NCBI RefSeq assembly: GCF_002844555.1
Contig: NZ_PJNI01000001.1
Coordinates: 1 to 64,000, forward strand
Direction: 5' to 3'
Length of the DNA stretch: 64,000 nt
DNA from: Brumimicrobium salinarum
GTDB lineage: Bacteria; Bacteroidota; Bacteroidia; Flavobacteriales_D; Crocinitomicaceae
Shown: positions 34,804 to 44,033 of the stretch, in pieces
Numbering within the stretch: position 1 is the first letter of the stretch
Layout: each line of letters starts with the position of its first letter
Translations under genes and position numbers: made by a program
The notes under the pieces: generated by a model
Told to the model about the DNA's origin: nothing
The model's input: the letters and a program-made list of their open reading frames with translations, nothing else
The model's database searches: none

Positions 34804-35775
34804 ATGATAAACGTAGGAATATTTTGTGGTGGATATTCATCTGAATTTGAAATCTCCATTAAAAGTGCAAACATGATTTTAAATCATTTGCCAGAAACAG
34901 AATACAACGCTTTTTTAGTGCGTGTAAATGAACAAGGTTGGTTTGCAGATTACCAAGGAGAAACCGCAGAGGTCTCCCCTATTGACTTCAGTTTTACATT
35001 AAAAAATGGCGAAAAAATCACAATTGAATTGGCCCACGTTTATATTCACGGAGATCCAGGAGAAAATGGAAAGCTTCAGGCTTATTTCGAGATGAAAAAA
35101 CTTCCTTTTGTCAATAGTAGTGCGCTTTCATCAGAGCTCTCCTTTGACAAATGGTTTTGTAATCAATTTTTGAGAGGCTTCGGAATCAAAGTGGCAGAAT
35201 CTGAACTTTTGTTGAAAAACGAATCTTATGATGTGAAAGCAATTGGCGAAAAATTAGGATTTCCATTATTTGTAAAGCCAGCAGATTCAGGTTCCAGCTA
35301 TGGAATTTCAAAAGTATATAAACTTGAAGATTTACCTAAAGCCATTGACGAAGCTTTTGCAGAAGGAAATACTGTTGTTTGTGAAGCCTTTTTGAAAGGA
35401 ACAGAAATAACTTGTGGTGTTTACCGTAATGATAAAGGTGTTGTTCCTTTGCCGTGTACAGAAATTGTTTCAGAGTCAGATTTTTTCGATTATGATGCAA
35501 AATATCTAGGAAAATCTCAAGAAATCACACCTGCAAGAATAAGCGATGCATTAACCAAAGAAGCGCAAAACCTTACAGTAAGAATCTATCAATTACTTCA
35601 AATGCGTTCGTTAGGAAGAGTAGATTTTATGATTGTAGATAATGAACTGTATGTCATTGAAGTCAACACAACTCCAGGCTTTTCAGCTGAATCACTAGTT
35701 CCAAAAATGCTAGATTACGCTGGAATTTCTATTGGAGATTTCTGGAAAGAAATATATGAATTCGAAAGAAGGTAA
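34804..35775 (+). CDS. ddl: D-alanine--D-alanine ligase
   Basis: The 323-residue ATP-grasp enzyme joins two D-alanines for the peptidoglycan stem peptide in the cytoplasm. Visible are the N-terminal FCGGYSSEFEISIKSA (catalytic Glu region), HGDPGENGKLQAYFE, the ATP-binding PLFVKPADSGSSYGISKV, and the Mg-binding GRVDFMIVDNELYVIEVNTT-PGF segment. Length and motif order are standard. It ends 20 bases before a 30-bp perfect palindrome that separates it from the convergent SufT-like gene. Confidence 0.96.
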   Translation: MINVGIFCGGYSSEFEISIKSANMILNHLPETEYNAFLVRVNEQGWFADYQGETAEVSPIDFSFTLKNGEKITIELAHVYIHGDPGENGKLQAYFEMKKLPFVNSSALSSELSFDKWFCNQFLRGFGIKVAESELLLKNESYDVKAIGEKLGFPLFVKPADSGSSYGISKVYKLEDLPKAIDEAFAEGNTVVCEAFLKGTEITCGVYRNDKGVVPLPCTEIVSESDFFDYDAKYLGKSQEITPARISDALTKEAQNLTVRIYQLLQMRSLGRVDFMIVDNELYVIEVNTTPGFSAESLVPKMLDYAGISIGDFWKEIYEFERR

Positions 35776-35795
35776 TTTCAGTATGGACGGTTTGG

Positions 35796-35825
35796 TGTAG
35801 GGACGGTTTGCAAACCGTCCCTACA
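35796..35825. terminator. 30-bp perfect palindrome between convergent genes
   Basis: TGTAGGGACGGTTTG and its exact complement form a 30-bp palindrome with no spacer, centred on TTTGCAAA. It sits between the ddl stop and the stop of the convergent SufT-like gene, so it can serve as a bidirectional terminator-like hairpin. The design matches the element palindromes at 23067 and 24002-24090, so it is probably a dispersed repeat of this genome. Confidence 0.6.
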
Positions 35826-35831
35826 CTTACT

Positions 35832-36137
35832 TTACAAAAATCCTAATTCCAATTTCGCTTCTTCACTCATCATGGTTTGGTCCCATGGTGGATCGAAAAC
35901 AATATTGACCTTTGCAGATTTCACCTCTTCCACAGATTCGATAACTTCTTTTACTTCATTGGGAAGTGACTCCGCAACAGGACAATTTGGAGAGGTCAAT
36001 GTCATTTCAACATCTACCGTTTTATCTCCATTGATTTTCACTTCATATATAAGTCCAAGCTCATAAACATCAACGGGAATCTCTGGATCGTAAACCGTTT
36101 TTATAACATCTATGATTGAATCTTCTAATGTTGCCAT
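35832..36137 (-). CDS. DUF59/MIP18-family Fe-S assembly protein (SufT-like)
   Basis: The 101-residue protein is a single MIP18/DUF59 domain: DPEIPVDVYELGLIYEVKI (about residues 17-35), MTLTSPNCPVAESLP with the conserved cysteine, and IVFDPPWDQTMMSEEAK. In Bacteroidota this protein usually sits in the SUF operon and helps the maturation of Fe-S proteins; here it stands apart from suf genes. It faces ddl convergently. Strong family match, exact client unknown. Confidence 0.9.
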   Translation of the reverse strand: MATLEDSIIDVIKTVYDPEIPVDVYELGLIYEVKINGDKTVDVEMTLTSPNCPVAESLPNEVKEVIESVEEVKSAKVNIVFDPPWDQTMMSEEAKLELGFL

Positions 36138-36225
36138 TTCCTTTTTTTCACAAAGATAGATTATGTTTTATAGAAAAAAGGCAAAATCATCTTCTTTTTT
36201 AGAAAGAGTATAAATAAGAACAATA

Positions 36226-36678
36226 TTAACTGCGTTCCTCAAAAATTTTACATTGACATAAGGACGCTCCAAAAGGGCAGGTATCGTGATCATAATCACA
36301 AAATTCTATACTGGTTATATTTGCATTTGAGCATGTATACTCATCCTCCAATGCATTGATTAAAAGCGTGTATTTTAAACGCGTTTGTACTTTTTCTGGA
36401 AAATCAAGAAAGAAATTATAATTTTCAATGAGGTTTGATAATTGTTGATAAATAAGATCGATTTGGGAATCTGTTAATTGCTCATGAGGTGGAAACACTA
36501 TTTTTTCAAAGCCGATGATTTCGCATAAAGGAGCTACATTAAATCCGTCACAGAAATCTTCATCTTCAACAATATATAATTCTGCTTCACCCAAAATATC
36601 CAAATGACTTCGAACAGCGATTTGAGCTTCTTCAGCTTCCTTTAAATCTTCGACTAATTGTTCAATATAACGATTCAT
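36226..36678 (-). CDS. Conserved hypothetical protein with cysteine-rich tail
   Basis: This 150-residue acidic soluble protein has no signal peptide. Seven cysteines lie in the last 40 residues or so (YTCSNANI..., FCDYDHDTCPFGASLCQC), which suggests a bound metal or cluster. I believe similar proteins occur in other Flavobacteriales, but I know no function. It is upstream of the SufT-like gene on the same strand with an 88-bp gap, so a loose link to Fe-S chemistry is possible. Confidence 0.65.
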   Translation of the reverse strand: MNRYIEQLVEDLKEAEEAQIAVRSHLDILGEAELYIVEDEDFCDGFNVAPLCEIIGFEKIVFPPHEQLTDSQIDLIYQQLSNLIENYNFFLDFPEKVQTRLKYTLLINALEDEYTCSNANITSIEFCDYDHDTCPFGASLCQCKIFEERS

Positions 36679-36844
36679 AAGTTAGTGTTTATACAAGCAA
36701 GATAGAGAAAAATCTATTATAAAGTTGCATGTTTTATTAAAAAAGAAGAATTTTATTATAGTTAGTCGATAAAAAACGCTAATTCATCAGTAATAAAACA
36801 AATTTAAACGGAAACAACAGCTGTGAACTTATTAATATAGACGC

Positions 36845-37618
36845 TCAATACCTAATTACAAAATGCTCTTTGGCTTGATGTGAGCGTTTCATTAGAATTC
36901 CTATCTTGAATAAATCAATAGAGAGTCGGTAGCTTGTGTCGTTAATCAATTGGTTCCAGCCTTCAAACATATCTTTTGACCAGCGTATGTCGTCTAAAAC
37001 AATTATGGTTTCGTCATGAATATGTTCGGAAAGCAGTTCGAGTTGTGTGAATAATTGTTTTGAAGAATGATCACCATCGATAAAAACCAGATCAAAAACT
37101 AAATCTTTTTGTAATTGTTTCAAATAATCATTGAAAGCAGCATTGATAAAATGCACTTTGTGATGCTGTGAAGAAGGAAAATTCCTTCTTGTGAAATCGT
37201 AGGTTTTTGTGCAACCTTCAACCGTATAAACATCTACATCTTCTTGAGCAGCGGCCAACATATACGTTCCTAACCCCAAAGAAGTTCCTAATTCCAAAAT
37301 ATTTTTAGGTTGATAAAAAGCACTCAATTTAAAAAGTAATTTGGCATATTTTTTTGGACTCCCTGAAGTTTTAGCGATTTGCTGAATCTTTCGTTGTGAT
37401 TTCAATTTTTTCGATCCTGCCCCAAGGTCGTTTACTTCAATAAGCTTTTTATTTGCCAATAAGTCCTTTCTCATTTTTTGAAACACCATAAACTCATAAG
37501 CAGGAAGTGCGGTATTTAAACATCGATCTCCAAATTCATACATAAAAGGCGAATGAACGCCATGTCTTCGTTTAGAAATCAAGCAATATTTTATATATTC
37601 ACGAATTATTAACCACAT
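36845..37618 (-). CDS. Class I SAM-dependent methyltransferase
   Basis: The 257-residue protein has an N-terminal RHGVHSPFMYEFGDRC segment and a Rossmann-type methyltransferase domain: motif I ILELGTSLGLGTYML (about residues 103-117), motif II acidic end VDVYTVEGC, and FDLVFIDGDHSSKQ (about 170-183). The layout resembles the O-methyltransferase/CmcI group common in Bacteroidota. The substrate cannot be told from sequence. It is divergent from the DUF4301 gene with a short shared promoter region (about 45 bp). Confidence 0.85.
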   Translation of the reverse strand: MWLIIREYIKYCLISKRRHGVHSPFMYEFGDRCLNTALPAYEFMVFQKMRKDLLANKKLIEVNDLGAGSKKLKSQRKIQQIAKTSGSPKKYAKLLFKLSAFYQPKNILELGTSLGLGTYMLAAAQEDVDVYTVEGCTKTYDFTRRNFPSSQHHKVHFINAAFNDYLKQLQKDLVFDLVFIDGDHSSKQLFTQLELLSEHIHDETIIVLDDIRWSKDMFEGWNQLINDTSYRLSIDLFKIGILMKRSHQAKEHFVIRY

Positions 37619-37663
37619 ATCCGCCTCGAATCTACAATAAAATATTTTATGTTAAATATTATA

Positions 37664-39073
37664 ATGGAAAAAGATAACATTACAACATTAGTTGAAAAAC
37701 ACAAAGAAATGGTGTCTAAAGGACAACCTGAAATCAATCTAGTTAGTCCTTGCCGACTCAATGAAGGAATCATTCGACATGCTGAATTCGAAAAAAATCG
37801 ATTTAAAAAGAAATTTGAAGAGCAACAGCAGTCTATTGAATTTTTCATTCCAGCGTCTGGCTCAGGATCAAGAATGTTTAAGTTCCTATATGAGTTTTTA
37901 GCCGATCCGAATGAAGCTTCGCGAAGTAAAACTGAAAGATTTTTAAATGCGATTGAATCTTTTGCATTTTTTGAACTACTTCCCTATGCTATCAAGAAAA
38001 AAGTAAGGGATTACGATATAAGTTTAGACGATTTTGTTTCCTACCTACTTAAGAACGAAGGATTAGGCTTAGGTTTAATTCCCAAAGGTTTAGTTCCGTT
38101 CCATCGTTCGAGAAGTTTCATTTTAAATGCGTTTCAAGAACAATTATTACAAGGTTTGCGGCTAAAAGAAGATCATGTAAACTTCCATTTTACAATTAAC
38201 AAATCTCATGAAGAAGAAATTAATGCGTCTTTGAAGTCAATTCAACAACTTACAGGAAGAAAATGCGCAATAAAATGCACTGAACAGGATCCTTCGACGC
38301 ATTCTATTGCCTTCGACAAAAAAATGAACACAATCACCGATGATAAAGGAGATTTATTGGTTCGTCCATCAGGTCATGGTGCTTTATTAAAAAATCTAAA
38401 TACGCTTTCAAGTGATATTGTTTTTATAAAAAACATTGACAACATCCAGCATGAATCGCGAGCCGATGTATCAATCGACAACCTAAAATATTTAGGTGGA
38501 ATGCTGTCGATTATCAAAAATGAATTAAAAGAAGCAATACAGGATAAAGATTCGCGAAATAAGTTAGCGGCTTTAAATCTACAATATCAATTTGCGCACC
38601 CTAAAACAGATTTCTCACAATTAAGCGAAGAAGCCATTAAAGAAATGATTTATCGACCAATCCGGATTTGTGGTATGGTTCGAAATGAAGGTCAGCCCGG
38701 AGGAGGTCCTTTTTGGGTAGAAGAAGAGGGACAATTATCTAAACAAATTGTGGAAAAATCACAAATTGGAAAAGATGAAAGCCAATACAGATTAATGGTT
38801 CAAAGCCAATATTTTAATCCGGTAATTATGGCTGTCTCAACTAAAGATATTGATGGCGTACAGCTTGATTTGAATCACTTTTCGGACCCAAAAAAATATT
38901 TCATTGTGGAAAAATCCTATAAAAACAAAGACATTCGATTTGTTGAACGTCCTGGTTTATGGAATGGAAGCATGGCAAAATGGTTAAGTATATTTGTGGA
39001 AGTACCTTCTGAAACATTCACACCTGTGAAAACTGTTTTAGATTTACTCGATCCTGCTCACCGTGAAATGTAA
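37664..39073 (+). CDS. DUF4301 family protein
   Basis: From the ATG at 37664 the protein has 469 residues; an ATG at 37649 is less likely because the divergent gene starts close by. It matches DUF4301 over its full length: FFIPASGSGSRMFKFLYEF near residue 70 has the sugar-nucleotidyltransferase-like GSGSRM loop, and FHRSRSFILNAF, PSGHGALLKNL and RPIRICGMVRNEGQPGGGP follow. The GxGxRM loop and GHGALL segment suggest a nucleotidyltransferase fold. The reaction is unknown. The family is confined largely to Bacteroidota. Confidence 0.88.
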   Translation: MEKDNITTLVEKHKEMVSKGQPEINLVSPCRLNEGIIRHAEFEKNRFKKKFEEQQQSIEFFIPASGSGSRMFKFLYEFLADPNEASRSKTERFLNAIESFAFFELLPYAIKKKVRDYDISLDDFVSYLLKNEGLGLGLIPKGLVPFHRSRSFILNAFQEQLLQGLRLKEDHVNFHFTINKSHEEEINASLKSIQQLTGRKCAIKCTEQDPSTHSIAFDKKMNTITDDKGDLLVRPSGHGALLKNLNTLSSDIVFIKNIDNIQHESRADVSIDNLKYLGGMLSIIKNELKEAIQDKDSRNKLAALNLQYQFAHPKTDFSQLSEEAIKEMIYRPIRICGMVRNEGQPGGGPFWVEEEGQLSKQIVEKSQIGKDESQYRLMVQSQYFNPVIMAVSTKDIDGVQLDLNHFSDPKKYFIVEKSYKNKDIRFVERPGLWNGSMAKWLSIFVEVPSETFTPVKTVLDLLDPAHREM

Positions 39074-39121
39074 TGATTTTTTGAAATCATAATTTGGTTT
39101 TCGTAATTTAGGAATCAAATT

Positions 39122-39694
39122 ATGATAAAAAACCTCTATTATATAGTTTTGACGTGTTTGATTGTGCTGTTTTTAAGCGCGACGAATAAAAACAATAGTA
39201 GACAGCATCAGGGACCCGACAAGATTTCATTTGGTGTAAAAATTGGAATCTTACCAACTGGTGGACTTACACAGTACGCTATGGTTTTTTATAAAAAAGG
39301 AAAAAGAATTTCCATTCAAGAAGTTTCATTAACAAAGCTTGTAAAAATAGGGAAAGGGGAATGGCCGTTACCTAGAACAACAACGTTTCATGATTTCTTT
39401 GAAGAATTTAACTTGTATAACGACACCTTACCTGATGGTAGAATAATCGATTATGGCGCTGCTTTTGATTCCTTGTGGAAAATTAGGTTTAATGTTCATC
39501 CATTTGACCACAGTAAGGGAGAAGGATGGAGCCAAGGTGAAATTCGTCCTTCATTGAAACAACAAGCGTATATATACAACCGATATGGCGTGAGAGGTTA
39601 TGATCAAGATTACTTTGCCGATACTAGTTTTTTCAAATTACTCAAAGACGTGATGAATCCCAAATGGATACAAGAATATAAATCACTTAATTGA
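39122..39694 (+). CDS. Hypothetical exported protein
   Basis: The 190-residue protein has an N-terminal hydrophobic segment (about residues 5-22) ending near FLSATNK, so a signal peptide or single membrane anchor is likely. The remaining sequence is mixed, with conserved-looking WPLPRTTTFHDFF and RIIDYGAAFDSLWKIRF. I recognise no family. It overlaps the end of the convergent GT-C gene by 12 bases. It follows DUF4301 after 48 bases on the same strand. Confidence 0.6.
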   Translation: MIKNLYYIVLTCLIVLFLSATNKNNSRQHQGPDKISFGVKIGILPTGGLTQYAMVFYKKGKRISIQEVSLTKLVKIGKGEWPLPRTTTFHDFFEEFNLYNDTLPDGRIIDYGAAFDSLWKIRFNVHPFDHSKGEGWSQGEIRPSLKQQAYIYNRYGVRGYDQDYFADTSFFKLLKDVMNPKWIQEYKSLN

Positions 39695-41050
39695 ATCTAT
39701 TTTCAAGAAACGTTTTGACATTTGTGAAAAGCCATTAGAAGGATAAAAAAGAAAGAAAAACAACACCAAATATTCAATTGCAATTAGGACTGTTCCCCAA
39801 AAAGAAGAACCCAAAGCGTAAAAACCATAGGATAACATTATTAAAAAACTCCACATTATAACTCCTAAATTGGCACTAAAAACCGCTAATCCGAGTGGTA
39901 AAACAACATACCAAGGATGTACAGTTGTTGCAAAAAGTAAATAAATAACATAGCCCCACATCATGCGTTCCAACAAGATCTTTGGCGCATAGATAGGTTT
40001 ATAAAAGGCAAGCCATAAAATAAGTACAAATGCCAACAGGGAAGTTATAGGCCCTACAATAAGTGTAGGATTGCCTTCTACAAATCCGTCAGCCAACCAG
40101 TTGAACACACTAAATACACTTCCATTAAATTCAAAATTCACGAAATACAACTCTATGCTTTGAAAGAAATTTAAAAATACAGAAGGCCACATGTATATGC
40201 TTAGTAAGATTACTGAAAGCACAAAAGTTGATAGGTAAAAATAAAGGGTGAATTTGAGTTTTGAAAAGCGCAAAACAAAAGGGAGTAGTATTAAAGGAGT
40301 TAATTTCACATTAATTGCAATTGACCAAAACAAGGCACTTTTAAACACATTCTTTTTGATTAGAAAATAAATTCCAATCACTAACCATGCAAGAACAACA
40401 CCTTCGAAATGCAAATTACCGACAACCTCGATAATCAAAATCGGATTCAAGAATAAAAGCAAAGATAAGTGTTTGGGCAGCTGCAGTAAATGCAATAACT
40501 TAAGAAAATAGATTGCACCTAAAGCCATGGTGAATATCATTAAAACCCTCAAAATTATTAACGAAACAAAAAGATCATCACTTAAGAAAGTAGGGATAAG
40601 AAAATATACCTGATGAACAGTTGGATAAACCGTATAATTACCCTTTGATAAATCCGTTGTATGTGTATACAAAAAATTCAAATATTCTGAAGATATAAGG
40701 CTGGGTTGAAGCTCTACAAGTGCGTTTGGTGAATGTGCATACGGATGAATTCCCAATAGCGTGATCTCACCATCCCAAAGAAATCGATAAACATCAGGCG
40801 ACAATGAAGGCAAAGAGAAAAGAGGAACGAGAAATAAAAGAAAAGCAATCATTTTCCACTGCTTTAGACTGAGCAAATAGCGGTGATACATACTTACTAA
40901 ATAAGTAGAAAATGCAATCCCATAAGCAGAAATAAACAATCCAAAGTCATCTTGTTCTAACCCATAAGCAATAAACGCTATAGCTAATAAGTAGACAAGC
41001 AGCCCCAATCCTAACATCCAATATTCGCGGGATAATTTAAACATTGACAT
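39683..41050 (-). CDS. GT-C polyprenol-phosphate mannosyltransferase-like membrane protein
   Basis: The 455-residue protein has eleven or so transmembrane helices. SPDVYRFLWDGEITLLGIHPYAHSP-type residues (about 90-115) form the first large loop with the Asp expected for GT-C enzymes, and a second conserved part is NLHFEGVVLAW and VKLTPLILLPF. This resembles the MptA/MptB- and GT87-like groups that use polyprenyl-phosphate mannose. It overlaps the upstream GT2 gene by 14 bases, and the DPM-synthase-like GT2 that would make the lipid-linked donor is the first gene of the cluster. The three likely build an envelope glycolipid or glycan. Confidence 0.82.
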   Translation of the reverse strand: MSMFKLSREYWMLGLGLLVYLLAIAFIAYGLEQDDFGLFISAYGIAFSTYLVSMYHRYLLSLKQWKMIAFLLFLVPLFSLPSLSPDVYRFLWDGEITLLGIHPYAHSPNALVELQPSLISSEYLNFLYTHTTDLSKGNYTVYPTVHQVYFLIPTFLSDDLFVSLIILRVLMIFTMALGAIYFLKLLHLLQLPKHLSLLLFLNPILIIEVVGNLHFEGVVLAWLVIGIYFLIKKNVFKSALFWSIAINVKLTPLILLPFVLRFSKLKFTLYFYLSTFVLSVILLSIYMWPSVFLNFFQSIELYFVNFEFNGSVFSVFNWLADGFVEGNPTLIVGPITSLLAFVLILWLAFYKPIYAPKILLERMMWGYVIYLLFATTVHPWYVVLPLGLAVFSANLGVIMWSFLIMLSYGFYALGSSFWGTVLIAIEYLVLFFFLFYPSNGFSQMSKRFLKIDSIK

Positions 41051-42661
41051 TGCTCGTTTTTGCAGGTACTATTTTCAACCATTTTGGCTTTACTTCAAAT
41101 AAAGTATAAAAGAAAACTGTTCCATATCCTACGGTAAGCATTAAATGAAAAGGAACCATTCCCAAATCGCCATGAATTAATCTATTTACAGTAGTAAAGC
41201 CAAAAACAAGAAAAAGAATTCCTTCGCCAACGGTCAGTAAGGAGATTGACTTTTTATCGTATTTATTTTCTACCTTACCTTTATTTACAGACACATTAAA
41301 CTTAGGAGTACGAACAAAAGAACTTTTAATTCCAAGGTACCCTTCAATAACAGCGACAGCATTATTCAAAGAAAGTCCCATTGAAACAGTTAAAAATTGA
41401 AGGAATCTCCAAATAAATAAGCCAAATGACTTTCCTTTTTCTTTCATCTTATCTTGAAAAGCATTCCAATAATAAAACATTAGAAACACAGTTGCCAAAA
41501 TAAAAACACTTCCAAATTGAATAAAATAATTCAGTGAGGCATAGGTGTCTTTGATATAAAGAATTGGGATGCTCAACAAGCTCATTAATAAAATAAACAC
41601 AAATACTGAAGAATTAAATAAGTGCGCCAAACCATGCACCCTATCTACCCAACGTATATTCTTGGTAGTTAGGATTTGTTTAAACATTTTTCGAAAACAT
41701 TCCGCGCCACCTTTCATCCAGCGGTGTTGTTGACCTTTCAAAGCACTCATGGTTATGGGTAACTCCGCAGGAGCAACTACGTTTTCAAGGTATTTAAATT
41801 TCCAACCTTTTAATTGTGCACGGTAACTCAAATCTAGATCTTCTGTTAAAGTATCGTGTTCCCATCCACCTGCATCAGTAATGCATGTCTTCCGCCAAAC
41901 ACCACCCGTTCCATTAAAATTGATGTAATGTCCCGCAGAATTTCTACCTCCTTGTTCAATCACAAAATGTCCATTGAGTCCAAAAGCTTGTAATTCTGTA
42001 AGCAGCGAATAGTCCTTATTAATATGTCCCCAACGTGTTTGTACCACGCCAATATTTTCATCATTAAAATAAGGAATAGTTTGTTTCAAGAAATCAGGAT
42101 TTGGTAGGAAATCCACATCAAAAATAGCAATAAACTCACCTTTTGCATCGGGTAAGGCATCTGCAAGAGCGCCAGCTTTAAACCCAACCCTATTGTTTCG
42201 GTGAATATGTTTAATATCTAATTCTTCATGTTTTAAAATCTCTGCAATTTTTTTGCTACCACATCTTTCGTTTCATCTGTAGAATCATCGAGCACCTGAA
42301 TTTCCAATCTATCGCTTGGATAATCGATCTGAGCCACTTTATCAATAATCCGTTCAGCAACATAAAACTCATTATAAATGGGTATTTGAATGGTTACGTA
42401 AGGAGCTTTTTCTTGATTAAACTTTAGTTTTTGTGGTTTATTAGGGTCTAAATCCCTTGATTTGCTAGCGCGGTATTTAAAAGCTAAAATTAATTGTAAT
42501 ATACTATAGAACAAGATTAGTAAAAGGCAAACTCCGTATATAATAAGTACAATTTTAGCCATCAAAAAGGCAAAATCATCTGTTATTCCAAAAACATTTT
42601 TCCAATCAAAAAATTGAGCGTCTTTCTCTTCTGTTTTTGTTTTGACAATACTAAAAATCAT
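41037..42661 (-). pseudogene. CESA-like family 2 glycosyltransferase, one-base frameshift
   Basis: Reading 42661 to 42255 gives the N-terminal part: a transmembrane helix (about residues 32-62) and GT2 motifs [18 protein letters not shown] and [11 protein letters not shown] stop then follows at 42233. The second frame continues without a break with KAGALADALPDAKGEF, IFDVDFLPNP (DxD), DLDLS, the QxxRW motif QQHRWMKGG and four C-terminal membrane helices. Adding one A to the seven-A run (42248-42254, coding strand) restores a protein of about 541 residues, the usual length for CESA-like GT2. So it is either a recent frameshift, a slippage site or a sequence error. It overlaps the DPM-like gene by 4 bases. 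Confidence 0.85.
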
Positions 42662-43368
42662 GAATTAACTTTATACTTAAAAACAGTAAAAATGATTTTC
42701 ACCCCTGCCATTACTGCCCCTTTTATTGTTCCACTTACTTTTGAAGTTCCTATCCGAACCCTATAATTTACGGGTACTTCACAAGACTTCATATTTTTTT
42801 GTGCTGCTTTTATTTGCATTTCTATTGTCCACCCATAAGTTTTATCTTGCATTTCTAAGGCCTGATAAGCACCAAAACGAATCGCCCTAAATGGTCCCAA
42901 ATCAGTGTATTCAACTTTATAAAGTAATTTCAGCAATTTTGAAGACAGCCAATTACCAAAACGTTGTGGCAATGTCATTGAACCATTTTCTTTTACTCCC
43001 AAAGCGCGGGACCCAATGACGATATCCATATCTTGCTCATAAATAGGTGCTATTACGTCAGGTAATTGTTCTGGATAATCTGAATAATCTCCATCTAAAA
43101 AGACAATTGTTTCTACCTGTTTATTTGCAACATAAGCACAACCTTTCAAACATGCCCAGCCGTAGCCTTTCCTTGGTTCAAAAAGGGCAATTGCACCAGT
43201 TGATTCCACACGTTTTTGGGTTTCATCAGTAGAGCCATTATTAACAACAATAATATTTTTTCTGGGAACAAAGGGGATGTCAGCAATAACTTTTACGATC
43301 GATTCTTGTTCGTTAAAAGCTGGAATTACAACAAAAACCTTGGCATAGTCAATCACTAGTTTTGACAT
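42658..43368 (-). CDS. Family 2 glycosyltransferase, DPM/DPG synthase-like
   Basis: The 236-residue protein has the GT2 core: [17 protein letters not shown] (about residues 12-28), [12 protein letters not shown], a [13 protein letters not shown] segment with the DxD motif, IGSRALG and the [16 protein letters not shown] and [11 protein letters not shown] segments typical of dolichyl/polyprenyl-phosphate mannose or glucose synthases. It probably transfers a sugar from a nucleotide donor to polyprenyl phosphate on the cytoplasmic side. It has no C-terminal membrane anchor beyond a weakly hydrophobic stretch. It is the first gene of a three-gene glycosyltransferase operon with a 4-base overlap to the next. 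Confidence 0.9.
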   Translation of the reverse strand: MSKLVIDYAKVFVVIPAFNEQESIVKVIADIPFVPRKNIIVVNNGSTDETQKRVESTGAIALFEPRKGYGWACLKGCAYVANKQVETIVFLDGDYSDYPEQLPDVIAPIYEQDMDIVIGSRALGVKENGSMTLPQRFGNWLSSKLLKLLYKVEYTDLGPFRAIRFGAYQALEMQDKTYGWTIEMQIKAAQKNMKSCEVPVNYRVRIGTSKVSGTIKGAVMAGVKIIFTVFKYKVNS

Positions 43369-43382
43369 TATTTTTAATCATT

Positions 43383-44033
43383 TTACTCAATATGGTCAGG
43401 AATATATCCCATCAATAATGCTTTCTTTACTAATCCCGTTGCATTTGACACACCAAATTTAGTAAAAAGATTGGAACGATGATTCTCCACCGTTTTCTTC
43501 GAGATAAAAAGGGCTTCAGCAATTTCTTTGATTCGCTTTTCCTTTAAAGTTTCATTAAGTACCTCTTTTTCTCTTTGTGTTAAAAGAATAGTCTCTGTAC
43601 TTTTCCCATCATTGCGTTGCTCGATATGACTTTGAAGCAATGGATCAATATAAATTTTGTCTTCTAAAACCGCATGAATAGCTTCAGCTATATACATAGT
43701 AGAACTTGATTTTCCAACAAAACCATGCGCACCATTTTGTAATAAAGCATTCACCACTCTTTCATCTTCTAATGAACTTACGATGACAATTTTTACCTTG
43801 GGCATGAGTTTAATAATCTGATCCAAGAATGTTCGTGAATCTTCATTTCCGAGTATTAGATCAAGCAATATAACATCAATTTTTCGCTTTCCGAGTACAG
43901 TAACAATTTCTTGATGATTGGATGCCAATAATATATCTGATTCAGGAAACTGTCTTGAAACGAAACTTCTAATTCCTTCAAGTAGCATTTGATGATCATC
44001 AACAATTAAAATGCTTAAGTTATCGTTATTCAT
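43383..44033 (-). CDS. NarL/LuxR-type response regulator
   Basis: The 216-residue protein has a receiver domain (about residues 5-120: VDDHQML, DVILLDLILG with the phospho-Asp, VIVSSLEDE and GFVGKSSS with the conserved Lys) and a LuxR-type helix-turn-helix (about 145-210: TQREKEVLNETLKEKRIKEI, ISKKTVENHRSNLFTKFGV). Its start overlaps the histidine-kinase stop (TAATG), so it is the cognate partner. It lies 15 bases upstream of the DPM-like gene on the same strand; read-through from this pair could drive the glycosyltransferase cluster. Confidence 0.93.
   Translation of the reverse strand: MNNDNLSILIVDDHQMLLEGIRSFVSRQFPESDILLASNHQEIVTVLGKRKIDVILLDLILGNEDSRTFLDQIIKLMPKVKIVIVSSLEDERVVNALLQNGAHGFVGKSSSTMYIAEAIHAVLEDKIYIDPLLQSHIEQRNDGKSTETILLTQREKEVLNETLKEKRIKEIAEALFISKKTVENHRSNLFTKFGVSNATGLVKKALLMGYIPDHIE

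Noticed and set aside
41037-42661. Programmed frameshift in the GT2 gene
   Set aside because: Seven A residues alone, without a clear stimulatory structure, and the same one-A deficit in two unrelated genes make error or mutation the simpler reading.
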